Source: Pseudomaricurvus sp050633365
GTDB lineage: Bacteria > Pseudomonadota > Gammaproteobacteria > Pseudomonadales > Cellvibrionaceae
Length of the DNA stretch: 64,000 nt
Direction of reading: 5' to 3'
NCBI GenBank assembly: GCA_050633365.1
Contig: JBOEGJ010000015.1
Coordinates: 23,134-87,133, forward strand
Of this stretch, positions 8,721 to 18,438 are shown piece after piece. Position 1 is the stretch's first letter. Every line of letters begins with the position of its first letter. The position numbers and the translations under genes are program-made. Under the pieces are notes generated by a model that saw only the letters and a program-made list of their open reading frames with translations, had not been told where the DNA came from and ran no database searches.

Positions 8721-9497
8721 ATGGATGTATTAGTCGAAAAACGTGGTCATATATTGCTCATCGGTTGGAATCGTCCCAAGAAATATAACGCCCTCACAGT
8801 TGCGATGTTTCACGAATTGGCTAAAGCCTATCACCAGCTGCAAATTGATGACGAGCTAAGAGTGGCCGTTGTTTATGGCGAAGGTGATCATTTTACCGCC
8901 GGCTTGCAGTTGGATGATTGGACCGATGAGCTCGGTGGCGGTGAGCCGATGCAATTGCCCGAGGGGGAAATTGATCCGTTTGGCATGAGCGGCGAGATTT
9001 TACGCAAGCCTGTCATTATGGCGGTGAAAGGACTGTGTTTTACCGCAGGCGTTGAGCTGATGCTTAATAGCGATATTCGCATTGCGGCGGACAATACTCG
9101 TTTTGCTCAGTTGGAAGTACAGCGGGGTTTTCATGCCTGTGGTGGCGCAACGCTGCGTTTACCGAAGGAGATGGGGTGGTCCAATGCACAGCGCTATTTA
9201 TTAACGGGTGATGAGTGGACGGCGCAACAGGCTCTGGGCTGGGGAATGGTGCAAGAAGTGGTTACCCCAGAAGAATTAATGCCCACTGCCATGGCCATTG
9301 CCGAGAAGGTGGCAAAAGCTGCGCCTCTAGGCGTCCAAGGCAGTTTGATGTCATCTAAATATGTTCGACTTCCTGCCGAAACGGAATCGAAAGAGCGTAT
9401 GTTCCGTGATCTCAAACCAATTATGGACAGCGACGATATGAAAGAGGGCGTAGCTTCATTTTTGGAGCGTCGCGAAGCGGTGTTCACGGGTAAGTAG
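8721..9497 (+). CDS. Enoyl-CoA hydratase/isomerase (crotonase) family protein
   Basis: CoA-ester enzyme of the crotonase superfamily, 258 residues. The oxyanion-hole segment is KGLCFTAGVELML and the second loop is FAQLEVQRGFHACGGATLRLP. The Glu of LEVQ is in the position of the first catalytic glutamate of enoyl-CoA hydratase; the second usual glutamate is not obvious, so the reaction (hydration, isomerisation or other) is uncertain. The ATG has AAAGG eight bases upstream; an in-frame TTG six codons earlier is less likely. It ends at a rho-independent terminator and seems monocistronic. Confidence 0.88.
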   Translation: MDVLVEKRGHILLIGWNRPKKYNALTVAMFHELAKAYHQLQIDDELRVAVVYGEGDHFTAGLQLDDWTDELGGGEPMQLPEGEIDPFGMSGEILRKPVIMAVKGLCFTAGVELMLNSDIRIAADNTRFAQLEVQRGFHACGGATLRLPKEMGWSNAQRYLLTGDEWTAQQALGWGMVQEVVTPEELMPTAMAIAEKVAKAAPLGVQGSLMSSKYVRLPAETESKERMFRDLKPIMDSDDMKEGVASFLERREAVFTGK

Positions 9498-9527
9498 CTC
9501 ATGAGCTAGCGCTGTCCTATTGAGAGT

Positions 9528-9565
9528 CGACTCAGATGTTAACGAATGTTTGAGTCGCATTTTTT
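9528..9565 (+). terminator. Terminator after the crotonase gene
   Basis: Stem CGACTCA (9528-9534) / TGAGTCG (9551-9557) followed by CATTTTTT. It lies 30 bases past the crotonase stop on the same strand. Confidence 0.65.
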
Positions 9566-9604
9566 CTGTCTTGTTGGGTTTCTCTTGGATTAGCGGCTGC
9601 CAAC

Positions 9605-12418
9605 TCAGTCGAGTAAGCCGGATTCAATTTCATCGGCCGCCAGTTTTAACAATTGTTCCGTCTTTTGGTAGACGTTCATGAACGTTGGTAGCAGCGATCG
9701 AAGTTGGTCTATGTCGTTCTCTTTGCCATGGTGTTCCAGCTGTTGGGCCAGTTCACAGAGCTCGAGAGTACTCAAGTTTGCACACACGCCCTTTATTTGA
9801 TGGGCGGTTTTCGAGGCTTCCTGCGCATCCGCTTGATCAATCGATCGGGTCAGTATTTCAATTCGCTCGGGCATCCCTTCTATAAACATCTTGATGAGTA
9901 TTGCTAAGCGATCTTCACGATTTCTGACTCTGACGAGCGCCGCTTGTCTATCCCATATTTCTGAGTGCGCATCATGAGTGTTTTGAACGACTATCTCGGC
10001 GACCCTTGGTGCCGATGAAGTGACGCGCATCCCGAGCCAGTTGCAGAGACAAGTTTCCAGCAATTCTTGATCGATGGGTTTGGTAAGATAATCATTCATG
10101 CCCGCCTCTAAACAGTTCTCTTTGTCGCCTAGCATGGCATTGGCAGTGAGGGCGATAATCGGAATGTCACGATACCGATGGTCTGAATCGAACGCTCTTA
10201 TCGCCTTGGTGGCGCTATAGCCATCCATGACGGGCATTTGGCAGTCCATTAATATCAATTCGTAGGAGGGGCCTTTATGCGACGTGAGAATAGTCAGAGC
10301 TTCCTCTCCATTCCCGGCTACATCCAACTCTATATCTAAGCCTTCGAGCGCCCCTCTGACGACTTCTTGATTGATAGCATTGTCTTCCACTAGCAGGATT
10401 CGGTGTCGATTTTCTGATGGTAGCTTAGTCGAATCTTCACCCGTTGGGGCGGCAGGTTGTAGGTTCTCCTGCAGCTCCTTTTTAACTGCATGACCGAGCT
10501 CAATGTCGAAGCTAAAATAACTACCTTTTCCTTCTTCGCTACTGACGGAGACATCTCCGTTCATCAGTTGACAGAGTTGGCGTACGATGGAAAGACCGAG
10601 TCCAGTGCCGCCAAAGTGTCGTGTGGTCGAGGAGTCGGCTTGGGTAAACGAGTCAAAGAGTTTGTTTTGATTTTCTTTTGATATTCCGACGCCGGTGTCG
10701 ATCACATCGCAACGAAGTCGAAGTTTGTGAGGGTCTTCTGAGGCCGACAGAAAAGCATTGATTGAAATTGAGCCCTGTTGGGTGAACTTAATCGCGTTGC
10801 CGACGAGGTTGATCAATATCTGTCGAATTCTTCCTGGATCGCCTTTGGCGAGTGTTGTCTCGCCGGCATCGAGGGTCATATTCAGCGATAGGCCTCGGTC
10901 GTCAGTCTCTGGGCGCATGGAGTCGGTTAACTCATCGAAAAGCGCGTGAACGTCAAAGGTGACGTGTTCCACTTCGAGTTTTCCAGCTTCGATCTTAGAG
11001 AAATCCAGAATGTCATTGATCAGAGTCAGCAGGGATTTTGCGCTGGACTGTGCCAACTCTGCGCGACGTTGTTGTTTCTTTGTTAGGCTTTCTTTGAGCA
11101 ATAAATTGAGCATACCGATAACACCGTTCATCGGTGTGCGAATTTCGTGGCTCATGCTGGCGACGAATTGACCTTTTGCCTCTGACGCTTCTTGCGCCTT
11201 CAGTACTGCTTGTTCCAGATCTAGGGTTTTTGATTGAAGCTCTTCTCCTTGTTGTTCAGAGCGCTCCAATAGCTTTTGGGTGCGTATCGTGTTTCTACGA
11301 AATATGTCAGCGGCTTTGGCCAGTTGACCGATTTCATCATGACGCTGGGAGTAAGGTATCTCTTCAACGGTTTTTCCTTTGATCAAACGGTCGAAGGTCT
11401 GAGTGATTTGTAATAGTGGATGCCTGATTCGTCGACTCACCCCAATAGCGGCGACGAGAGCCACTAGGAAAGCCGCCGCAGAAATGAAAAACACTTGTTG
11501 TTTGTCTCGCTCAATTTCCGCCTGAGTTTCACTAGAGGTGATATTCTGCTGCTGAATAAATTCTAGTTTGAGTCTGTCTGCAAGTACGCCCAGTTCTCCA
11601 GATTCTCCGGCCATGACAACATTGACCAGAAACATATAGCTTCTATCGGCTTGAACCGATTTGTGCATGACGCTCTTAAGCTTAATCAGTGAACTGTCTA
11701 GCGAATTTACTAGGTTATTTGGTGTCGTCTTGTTCAGGGCGTTCTTTAGCGCTGCTACATCCTCGATAGCGGTGTCGATGTTCTTGAGTGCGTTCTTAAG
11801 CAAGGCATAGTCGTGGTTTTCAAAGTAGCGTGACGATTGCGCTTCGGCATTCAGTAGGCTTAGACGCATCTTCCACAACAGCGGAGTTGCTTGGTTTTCA
11901 GACACCGTCTCTTGATGTTCTATCAAAGTTTCAAACAGACGGTTGAGAGTGGTGTATTGCTGACCTAACTCACCACCGGTGACTTGATCTCTGAGCGTGC
12001 GTTGGTATTGCAAACTTTCAATCTTCTCTTCAAACCGAGTAATCCCTGTTTTTAGTTCGAGTGCGAGTGATTGGATGGCCGCGGATGGAAGCTCCTCATT
12101 ATCGAGTAAGCGATCGACTTGTGATAGCAGTTGAGCATGGGTGTGCTCAAGTTGTGATATAGAAGATCTGCCGCTGGTTTGGTGGTAGATCAATATGTAA
12201 CGCTGCAGTTCGGACACACCTTTATCGATATCTTGAACAAGGTTGGCGTCGTCGTTGACTCGTCTGAATTCAGAAAAGCGCTTTGAAAATTGTGACAAGC
12301 TTTGATTGCCAATCAGTGCTTCTGAGATATTTATGAGCAGGAGTAGGGCAAAGCTCAGAATGATGATTCTACTGATGCTCCAAAATGCCAATCCTGGCTC
12401 TTTTTTATGACTGTTCAT
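9605..12418 (-). CDS. Hybrid sensor histidine kinase with receiver and HPt domains
   Basis: Membrane phosphorelay kinase of 937 residues. Order: transmembrane helix ~16-36, mainly helical periplasmic region ~37-308, second transmembrane helix ~310-330, HAMP, coiled coil, HisKA with the phospho-acceptor His in SMSHEIRTPMNG, HATPase with N box (NLVGNAIKF), DTGVGIS and GGTGLGLS, receiver with phospho-acceptor Asp in LILMDCQMPVMDG and Lys in YLTKPID, then a C-terminal HPt (TAHQIKGVCANL). This is the unorthodox BarA/TorS-like layout. Its start codon overlaps the stop of the upstream binding-protein gene (TAATG), implying coupled translation and a functional partnership. No output response regulator is adjacent, so the final receiver must be encoded elsewhere. 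Confidence 0.95.
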   Translation of the reverse strand: MNSHKKEPGLAFWSISRIIILSFALLLLINISEALIGNQSLSQFSKRFSEFRRVNDDANLVQDIDKGVSELQRYILIYHQTSGRSSISQLEHTHAQLLSQVDRLLDNEELPSAAIQSLALELKTGITRFEEKIESLQYQRTLRDQVTGGELGQQYTTLNRLFETLIEHQETVSENQATPLLWKMRLSLLNAEAQSSRYFENHDYALLKNALKNIDTAIEDVAALKNALNKTTPNNLVNSLDSSLIKLKSVMHKSVQADRSYMFLVNVVMAGESGELGVLADRLKLEFIQQQNITSSETQAEIERDKQQVFFISAAAFLVALVAAIGVSRRIRHPLLQITQTFDRLIKGKTVEEIPYSQRHDEIGQLAKAADIFRRNTIRTQKLLERSEQQGEELQSKTLDLEQAVLKAQEASEAKGQFVASMSHEIRTPMNGVIGMLNLLLKESLTKKQQRRAELAQSSAKSLLTLINDILDFSKIEAGKLEVEHVTFDVHALFDELTDSMRPETDDRGLSLNMTLDAGETTLAKGDPGRIRQILINLVGNAIKFTQQGSISINAFLSASEDPHKLRLRCDVIDTGVGISKENQNKLFDSFTQADSSTTRHFGGTGLGLSIVRQLCQLMNGDVSVSSEEGKGSYFSFDIELGHAVKKELQENLQPAAPTGEDSTKLPSENRHRILLVEDNAINQEVVRGALEGLDIELDVAGNGEEALTILTSHKGPSYELILMDCQMPVMDGYSATKAIRAFDSDHRYRDIPIIALTANAMLGDKENCLEAGMNDYLTKPIDQELLETCLCNWLGMRVTSSAPRVAEIVVQNTHDAHSEIWDRQAALVRVRNREDRLAILIKMFIEGMPERIEILTRSIDQADAQEASKTAHQIKGVCANLSTLELCELAQQLEHHGKENDIDQLRSLLPTFMNVYQKTEQLLKLAADEIESGLLD

Positions 12419-13686
12419 TAGGCAAGCAGGAACTCATACCAGCGTTGCAGTGTGTATTCGTAGTTTTCCATGACGGTGTTCCATACGGCAACATTGCTGA
12501 ATCGTTTTACGTAGGAACCGCCGCTGCGAAGATGGCCCGCGGGGACGGAGATGAGTCCGTCTGTACCTTTTAGCGCGACTTCGGTGGGTTTTCCCTCATA
12601 CCAGTAGTTCCATTCGTTTTCAGTCAATAGTGGACGAGATCTTTGTGGGTTGGAGATGTAGTAACCCTGACGAGCAATGTAGGCACCAGGCCATCCGCTC
12701 AGCCACCAATTCATGTATTCGTAGGCGGCATCGCGGGTACTGCCTTTGCATTCGCGCGACATGCACATGACGCCATGCCAGGCTCGGTAGCCTTCTTTCG
12801 GGGCGGCATAAGCGACAGGTGTTCCTTTGCCGTTCGCCGATGACACGCCGGGTGAGAACATGCTCTCGATGACCGCCCGACCGCTGGTCATAAAGTCGAC
12901 AGATTGTGGTACCGAGTTCCAAAAACCTGCAAAATGATTGTTGCGTTTATACTCGAGCAGTATGGCAAATAGGCGATCGATTTCTTCGATGCTCATATTA
13001 CTAATGTCGTTGAATGTCATGAGACCGCGCGCTTCTACCGCTAGGGCCAAATCAAAGAGTCCAATAGTAGGCGCATTGACGATGGCGACTTTACCTTTCC
13101 ATTGTTCGTCCAACAGCCAGCCCCAGCTTTCAGTTTCATAGGGGATTCCCTTAGGGATGACATCAGTGTTGTAACCAAATGAGTCGACGTTGTGCACATA
13201 GGGAAGAAAGCTGATCTTACCAGTGAAATCCTTGCCGAGATTGCCGTTCTCTTGCACATTAAGAATCTTGTAGGGGGCGTCGCCTAAACCAATGGGCGCG
13301 TCGGGAACAATGCGTCCGAGCTTTGAGATGCTGTTTATTTCTTCCCAGTACTTCAATCGATCGGTATCGATTGGCTGTATTGAATTAGCTTGCCAGAGTG
13401 TTCTGATGCTGTCGGTCCACTGTTCATAGAGATCAAACTTCTCGGGATGAGCTGTGGCCTTTTGTAGCAGTTCAGCCTCACCGCGAGCTTCAAATTCCAG
13501 TTTGATGCCGAGGTCGGCCATGGCGCGTTGTCGCAACTCCTCTTGTAAGGTCACGTGAGTACCCATCACCCGCAAGGTAATGTTGGAGCTGGAGCGCACA
13601 TAAGGCGCATTGACGCCGACCAGACCAATGGCTGAAGCTTTAAGGCTGCTGTTTAGAAACTGACGTCGAGTGGTCTTCTTGTCCAT
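12418..13686 (-). CDS. Tat-exported periplasmic binding protein, probable ligand sensor for the kinase
   Basis: Extracellular solute-binding protein of 422 residues, similar in layout to PotD/PotF polyamine-binding proteins. The N-terminus carries a twin-arginine signal (TTRRQFLNSSLKAS) with no lipobox, so it should be released folded into the periplasm. Later segments such as FNAP-type hinge regions and NWWLSGWPGAYIARQGYY fit a type II binding-protein fold. GGAC precedes the ATG by about five bases. No permease or ATPase genes accompany it; instead it overlaps the hybrid kinase gene, like TorT with TorS or other binding-protein/kinase pairs. The ligand is unknown; a polyamine or amino-acid derivative is a guess from family. 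Confidence 0.87.
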   Translation of the reverse strand: MDKKTTRRQFLNSSLKASAIGLVGVNAPYVRSSSNITLRVMGTHVTLQEELRQRAMADLGIKLEFEARGEAELLQKATAHPEKFDLYEQWTDSIRTLWQANSIQPIDTDRLKYWEEINSISKLGRIVPDAPIGLGDAPYKILNVQENGNLGKDFTGKISFLPYVHNVDSFGYNTDVIPKGIPYETESWGWLLDEQWKGKVAIVNAPTIGLFDLALAVEARGLMTFNDISNMSIEEIDRLFAILLEYKRNNHFAGFWNSVPQSVDFMTSGRAVIESMFSPGVSSANGKGTPVAYAAPKEGYRAWHGVMCMSRECKGSTRDAAYEYMNWWLSGWPGAYIARQGYYISNPQRSRPLLTENEWNYWYEGKPTEVALKGTDGLISVPAGHLRSGGSYVKRFSNVAVWNTVMENYEYTLQRWYEFLLA

Positions 13687-13826
13687 GAATGTCCTAAGTT
13701 GATGTCGAGGTATTATCTAGTGGGCTTTTCTGGAAAACATTTGTTTAGAAAGCATAGACGTTAACGCAGCCGCATCAATTCTCTAATCGGCAAAATTGGA
13801 TGATTCTTTACCCGTAAACAAAGAAA

Positions 13827-13850
13827 TTAACGCTGCTTGGGCAGCGTTAA
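13827..13850 (-). terminator. Hairpin terminator downstream of cytochrome b561
   Basis: Perfect 10-bp stem TTAACGCTGC (13827-13836) / GCAGCGTTAA (13841-13850) with a 4-base loop. Reading the minus strand it is followed by TTTCTTTGTTT, so it suits the cytochrome gene that ends about 115 bases earlier. Confidence 0.6.
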
Positions 13851-13964
13851 GAGAGGAGTCAAACTTGCGGGCCTGAAGGGGGAGTTGCGCTTATGCTGCG
13901 CATGGCAGAGCAAGTATCATTATGTTGGTTGGAGGGTGTTTTGAGCGCCAAGGTGCAGAGAGTT

Positions 13965-14945
13965 TTATGACAGCATGCGTTTCATGCTATCGCTGTGTTT
14001 ATCGAAAAAGCGGTGTTTTAACGCGCCTAAGATATGCGTCCCTAGGATTAGGTAAAGCAAGTAAGGCAAGAGGTATTTGTGCAAACTGCCCCAGATAATG
14101 GTGGCTGAGTCGCTCGGTGCCCATAGGGGGGCCAATTCCCAAGCGAAGAAGAAGGTCGGGTAGCCGTGATAGCTGGTCATGATAAATCCGGTTAACGGAA
14201 GCGCAATCATCATTAGGTAGAGAGTAATGTGTACGCCGTGAGCGAGTTTACGCTCAATGGGTTTCAAGGATGGCTCAAGCGCGGGTTTAGGTGAAAACCC
14301 ATTCCAAATCAATCGCAACAACAGTAAAAAGAAGACGATCACGCCGAGTGTTTTATGCACCACATAGTAGGCATTTCGATAGGCCGTATCTTCGGGGATG
14401 ATGGAGGTGAAGATTCCCATAGGGATGAGCGCCAGAAATAGAATGGCAATGCTCCAATGCAGAAACCGCGACACACTGCCGTAGCGATTCGTGGCATTTT
14501 TCGCCGATATTGCCAACATCTCCGAATCGTTTAGTCGTCGCTTGAACACCAGTAGCAAGAACAATCCAGCCACAAGGCTAAGGCTGGCCTGAATCCAAAG
14601 CAGCGCAGGTTTTGCTGAGTCAAGAGGGGTTTGATTGGGCTTTGGATTCTCCAGAAACCCAGTGTTGAGGACGTAGAAGAAAAACCAAGCGGCCACGCTA
14701 AGACAGGCAAACGCTGATACCAGTGTGCCAAAGGTGCGCACTCTTGCGGCGTAATGGTTTATCGCCCAGGCACTGATCAGCGCGGTGGCGACTATGGCTA
14801 AAGCAGCCCAACTATCGATATTGCCCGCCATTCGTGCGGGAGCGGATGTTGCCCCTGCAGACAATTGGATGGCGTTTTCGGCGCTGGCGGTTGCTAATAC
14901 GGCGAGGGACGTTACCAGAGTTGAAACTGCGGCAAATAGGCGCAT
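13965..14945 (-). CDS. Cytochrome b561-type membrane protein
   Basis: Membrane haem protein, 326 residues. The C-terminal ~190 residues are the four-helix cytochrome b561 domain with putative haem-ligand histidines in RFLHWSIAI, VVHKTLGV, LAHGVHITLY and GTHILGALKH. In front of it are a signal-like leader (MRLFAAVSTLVTSLAVLATASA) and about three extra transmembrane helices, making it longer than the ~180-residue single-domain family members. The start is supported by AAAGGAA about nine bases upstream; a longer frame adds 32 His-rich, non-homologous codons. The likely role is electron transfer from quinol to an unknown acceptor or superoxide. Confidence 0.88.
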   Translation of the reverse strand: MRLFAAVSTLVTSLAVLATASAENAIQLSAGATSAPARMAGNIDSWAALAIVATALISAWAINHYAARVRTFGTLVSAFACLSVAAWFFFYVLNTGFLENPKPNQTPLDSAKPALLWIQASLSLVAGLFLLLVFKRRLNDSEMLAISAKNATNRYGSVSRFLHWSIAILFLALIPMGIFTSIIPEDTAYRNAYYVVHKTLGVIVFFLLLLRLIWNGFSPKPALEPSLKPIERKLAHGVHITLYLMMIALPLTGFIMTSYHGYPTFFFAWELAPLWAPSDSATIIWGSLHKYLLPYLLYLILGTHILGALKHRFFDKHSDSMKRMLS

Positions 14946-15083
14946 CGGCGTTGTTCCTTTTTTGTGGTGGTGGCAGGTTTCTAAAGTGTGCGTACCGCTG
15001 ATCTGAAGCGGGGCAAAGATAGGTTGGGATTTCCGCAACAATCCATACTGGCGCGCAGATTGTTGCGGGGTGTGATACGCCGG

Positions 15084-16082
15084 TTAGAGTTTGACGATTA
15101 ATTTGCCGCGATTGCCACCGGAGGCAAATAGATTGAGCCCCTCAATGGAAGACTCAACACCCTCGAGAATGTGTGTGCGGAATTTGATTTTTCCACCCAT
15201 GACGTAAGGCGTGAGTTTTTCCAACAGTTTTGGTACATCGGCAAAGTGATCCGGCATGGCAAATCCGCGAATGTTGATACGCTTCTTAATCAACGGTATC
15301 CAATTGGGGCCGGCTGATGGGTTGGCGCTGCCGTAGTCGGAAATCATGCCGCAGACGACGATACGGCCGTGAGCGTTCATTGTGTCGAAGACATGGTGCT
15401 GAATCGGGCCACCGGTGTTCTCGAAGTAGATATCGACGCCTTTTGGGGCCAGATCGGCAAGTTTGGCGGCGATGTCATCGGTTTTATAGTTGATGGCGCC
15501 GTCAAAGCCTAGCTCGTCGGTGAGCCATGTGCATTTTTCATCATCACCGGCAACGCCGATCACTGTCAGCCCATCGGCTTTCGCCAGTTGCCCAACAATC
15601 GAGCCAACCGAACCCGCCGCGCCGCTAACGACAATGGTTTCACCGGCTTTAGGCTCGCCAAAACCGTACAGGCCTTGAGTAGCGGTAAGACCGGGTAGGG
15701 CAAATACGGCCATGGCCATTTCTGGATCTAGATCAGCCGGTAACTTGGTAAAGCCTTCGCCATTGCTGAGAATGTACTCGGTCCAGCCGGTCATTCCTCG
15801 AACGGTATCGCCCACGGCAAATTCAGGGTGATTACTCTCGATCACGGTACCCATGCCCGAGGCTCGCATCACTTCACCAATTCCCACCGGCGGGATGTAG
15901 CTTTCTGGGTCTGGGCTCATCCAGCCGATCATGGCGGGATCGAGCGACATATGGGTCTGTTTGATAAGGATTTCTTCTGCGCCAGCGGTGGGGATCTCGA
16001 GTTGTTGAACTTCAAACAGATCTGGGGAGATGTGGGCCGAGGTCGGGCGGGCGATTAGATTGATACTGGTATAGGTGCTCAT
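15084..16082 (-). CDS. NADP-dependent enone reductase, CurA/PTGR type
   Basis: Zinc-free medium-chain dehydrogenase/reductase of 332 residues, of the leukotriene B4 dehydrogenase/curcumin reductase (CurA) group that reduces alpha,beta-unsaturated ketones with NADPH. It shows MSLDPAMIGWM near the substrate pocket, GIGEVMRASGMGTV, and the cofactor motif GAAGSVGSIVGQLAK; no zinc-binding cysteines are present. A LysR gene diverges from it 177 bases away, suggesting local induction by an electrophile. Confidence 0.9.
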   Translation of the reverse strand: MSTYTSINLIARPTSAHISPDLFEVQQLEIPTAGAEEILIKQTHMSLDPAMIGWMSPDPESYIPPVGIGEVMRASGMGTVIESNHPEFAVGDTVRGMTGWTEYILSNGEGFTKLPADLDPEMAMAVFALPGLTATQGLYGFGEPKAGETIVVSGAAGSVGSIVGQLAKADGLTVIGVAGDDEKCTWLTDELGFDGAINYKTDDIAAKLADLAPKGVDIYFENTGGPIQHHVFDTMNAHGRIVVCGMISDYGSANPSAGPNWIPLIKKRINIRGFAMPDHFADVPKLLEKLTPYVMGGKIKFRTHILEGVESSIEGLNLFASGGNRGKLIVKL

Positions 16083-16258
16083 GATGTTCTCCTAGTTGTT
16101 TTATTCAGCGAGACGGCGCTTTGGTTTTAGCTTCGTCATCTCTCTTTTCACTTTCTTAAATTCTGGGCACAGTATCGACGGCTATTACTAGAGGATAAAT
16201 ATAGTAATTTGGGTATTTTATTTGCTATAAAGACAAAAATGTCGATGAGGAAGATCAA

Positions 16259-17167
16259 TTGGATCAGTTAAGAGCGTTACGATACTTCAACAAAGTGGCT
16301 GAAACCGGCAGTTTTACCCAAGCGGCGGCTGCTTTTTCGGTGCCTCCGTCGTCCCTCTCAAGGCGTATTGCCGACCTAGAAAAAAGTCTCGGCGCCACTC
16401 TGCTTAAACGAAGTACGCGAGTGGTGCAGCTAACGGAGATCGGCAAGTTCTATTTTGAGCGTACCGGAGACATCCTAAGCCAGCTCGAGCAATGCGATGA
16501 AGCCGTGCGCAGCTATCACAGCAAGCCCTTGGGGCAGTTGCGAATTAGCACTATGACCGGTTTTGGCGAGCGCATGGTACAACCCCTACTTGAAGAGTTT
16601 AGGCAGTTGTATCCCGAGATCACTCTCGATGTGAGCTTTAGCGACGAAGTCACAACATTGGGCCGGGATGATGTGGATATTGCTATTCGCGGAGGCTATG
16701 CCCCCAATGAGCGAGTTCAAGCTATCCGTTTGATGGACAACGAGTTCATTCCGGTGGCATCGAGTGGCTACCTCGAGGCTCATGGCCATCCCTCTCAGCC
16801 TTTCGAACTCAAAAGTCACAAAGGACTCTTCTATCGCACACCTAATGGTCCGTCGCCTTGGCTCTGTGAGATAGACGGGGAGTGGCATGATGTGTCGGGT
16901 AAGCCTGTGTCCATCTCAAACAACGGTAAATGGCTGGGAAGTCAGGCGGTGGCTGGGCTTGGAATTATGATGGCACCGCGCTGGTCCTTGGTTGATTACC
17001 TTGAGAGCGGCGAGCTGCAAGAGTTGTTCTTTGAGTCACCGCTGCAAGTCAGTCAAAAGGCCGATCTAGCCATATATCTCTTGTATCAACGCCAGCGTTA
17101 TCAGGTGCCCAAGATAAAGGCGGCGGTTGACTTTTTTGTTGCCCGTTTAATGCGGTCAACCGACTGA
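16259..17167 (+). CDS. LysR-family regulator divergent from the CurA-like gene
   Basis: Transcription regulator of 302 residues with N-terminal HTH (GSFTQAAAAFSVPPSSLSRRIADLE) and LysR substrate domain of the CrgA/DsdC-like subgroup. Translation appears to start at TTG: a GAGGAAG sequence lies about six bases before it, and MDQLRALRYF is the normal family N-terminus. The region between it and the reductase contains an imperfect dyad ATAG...CTAT (16201-16228), a possible operator. The likely target is the divergent enone reductase; the inducer is unknown. Confidence 0.88.
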   Translation: MDQLRALRYFNKVAETGSFTQAAAAFSVPPSSLSRRIADLEKSLGATLLKRSTRVVQLTEIGKFYFERTGDILSQLEQCDEAVRSYHSKPLGQLRISTMTGFGERMVQPLLEEFRQLYPEITLDVSFSDEVTTLGRDDVDIAIRGGYAPNERVQAIRLMDNEFIPVASSGYLEAHGHPSQPFELKSHKGLFYRTPNGPSPWLCEIDGEWHDVSGKPVSISNNGKWLGSQAVAGLGIMMAPRWSLVDYLESGELQELFFESPLQVSQKADLAIYLLYQRQRYQVPKIKAAVDFFVARLMRSTD

Positions 17168-18438
17168 GGCAATAGTAACTCGCAGGGACAGTGTTTTCTT
17201 TTAAGTAACATCGTTTTCTGGAGACAAAAATTTCGAAAGACTTTTTTGGGATACTCCAAATGTTCTCTCTCCGCTTTGCAATTGACTCTGTACTGCGGTC
17301 CTCTCGCAGCGTGGACTAGATCACGTGCTTAGGCCCACCCAGTTAGACCGTTGGAGCTTAGCGCAATACAAAGCTCCATTGCTAGACCATTAATCCCATG
17401 GCTGCTCGAACTTATGAACAATAATGTGACGACACTACTATTGGGTTTCCTGCGATAAGAGTCGGCGGGCATCACCAAAAGAGCAATTACGTTGATTAGC
17501 TGTCCATCATGTTTGATCCTCATCCCAGAAGTTTCAGTGATGTTTACAAATACGATCGTGAAACTCGCGATGAGCATTCTTGTTGCATCATAGGGGATTC
17601 AACTTTTATATGGATGATGCGAAGGATGTTGGAGTGAAGGCTGAAGTGTCTCTTTTTTTGTCGCGATATTGATTAGCGACACTGAAAGTACTTACCACAG
17701 ATTTTTACGATTCATTTCTTTATGTCTTAGCCGTCTTTTTTTGGGTTTAATTGGCGATAAATTACATCGTAGTTTTTTTGAGCTTCGCTTTTCTTAAAGG
17801 CAGAGGTTGTTTCATTGTGGGATATTTAACTGAGTCAGTTTGAAAGTGAGTTCTTCATGGGTGTAGCTGAAGTTACTGCGTGACGAAATATGATTGTTCA
17901 GTTTTATTTCATCGGTTGCGGAATTTCTTGTTGCTTGGTGGTTGGTTGTAAATACAACTTATTTTTGCGATATATTGATGAATATTCAATTTTCCTGGCG
18001 TATGGCGAGGAGAGTTTCGTTTCTTATTTTCGAGTTTGTTAGGATTGCATTTTTGGGAATAAAATTACAAAAAACACTTGGGTTAGCGGTCATAGGATTA
18101 TAGTCAAACGCTTTTGGGGGTTAATAGGTTTTAACTAGAGTTTACGCAGAAGCTTGCCTTTCACGCAGTGTTTGATGAAAATGGCGCTCCGAAATTAGTC
18201 GGGGCGGTATTTTTTACTTGGTAGTATGACTACAAGTCAAAAAATACCGCTCTGTTTGGCAATATCACATGACCGAAACGGCTATTGTTGATCGTCGCGT
18301 ATTCGGGCACATTGCGTCATTGATTTTTCGCCGCTCGGTGGTGGGGAAGTCTGCGTAGATAGACTAGTAGTCACCGAACGAAAAAATAAAGACCATCTTT
18401 AATAGATTCAATCATTTTTCATACGACTAAGGTGACTT
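17168..18438. other. 1.27-kb gene-poor, A/T-rich region before pntAA
   Basis: The longest stretch without a credible gene in the window. Frames of 82 codons (minus, 17329-17577) and 69 codons (plus, 17894-18103) exist but lack ribosome-binding sites and resemble no family; the second is hydrophobic mainly because of A/T-rich codons. The distal part has a strong inverted repeat (annotated separately) and presumably the pnt promoter. It could be the relic of a deleted gene or encode an RNA; the sequence alone does not decide. Confidence 0.5.
18204..18250. repeat. Long inverted repeat upstream of pntAA
   Basis: Arms 18204-18220 and 18233-18250 pair over 17 bases with a single extra base on the right arm (GCGGTATTTTTTACTTG against its reverse complement), with a 12-base loop. 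It lies 189 bases before pntAA. It could be a bidirectional terminator, since A/T tracts lie inside the stem, or a regulatory hairpin in the pnt leader. Confidence 0.6.

Noticed and set aside
17329..17577. 82-codon minus-strand frame in the gene-poor region
   Set aside because: No ribosome-binding site, no family resemblance, unusual composition.
17894..18103. 69-codon hydrophobic plus-strand frame
   Set aside because: Hydrophobicity comes from T-rich codons; no supporting ribosome-binding site. A small membrane protein cannot be fully excluded.
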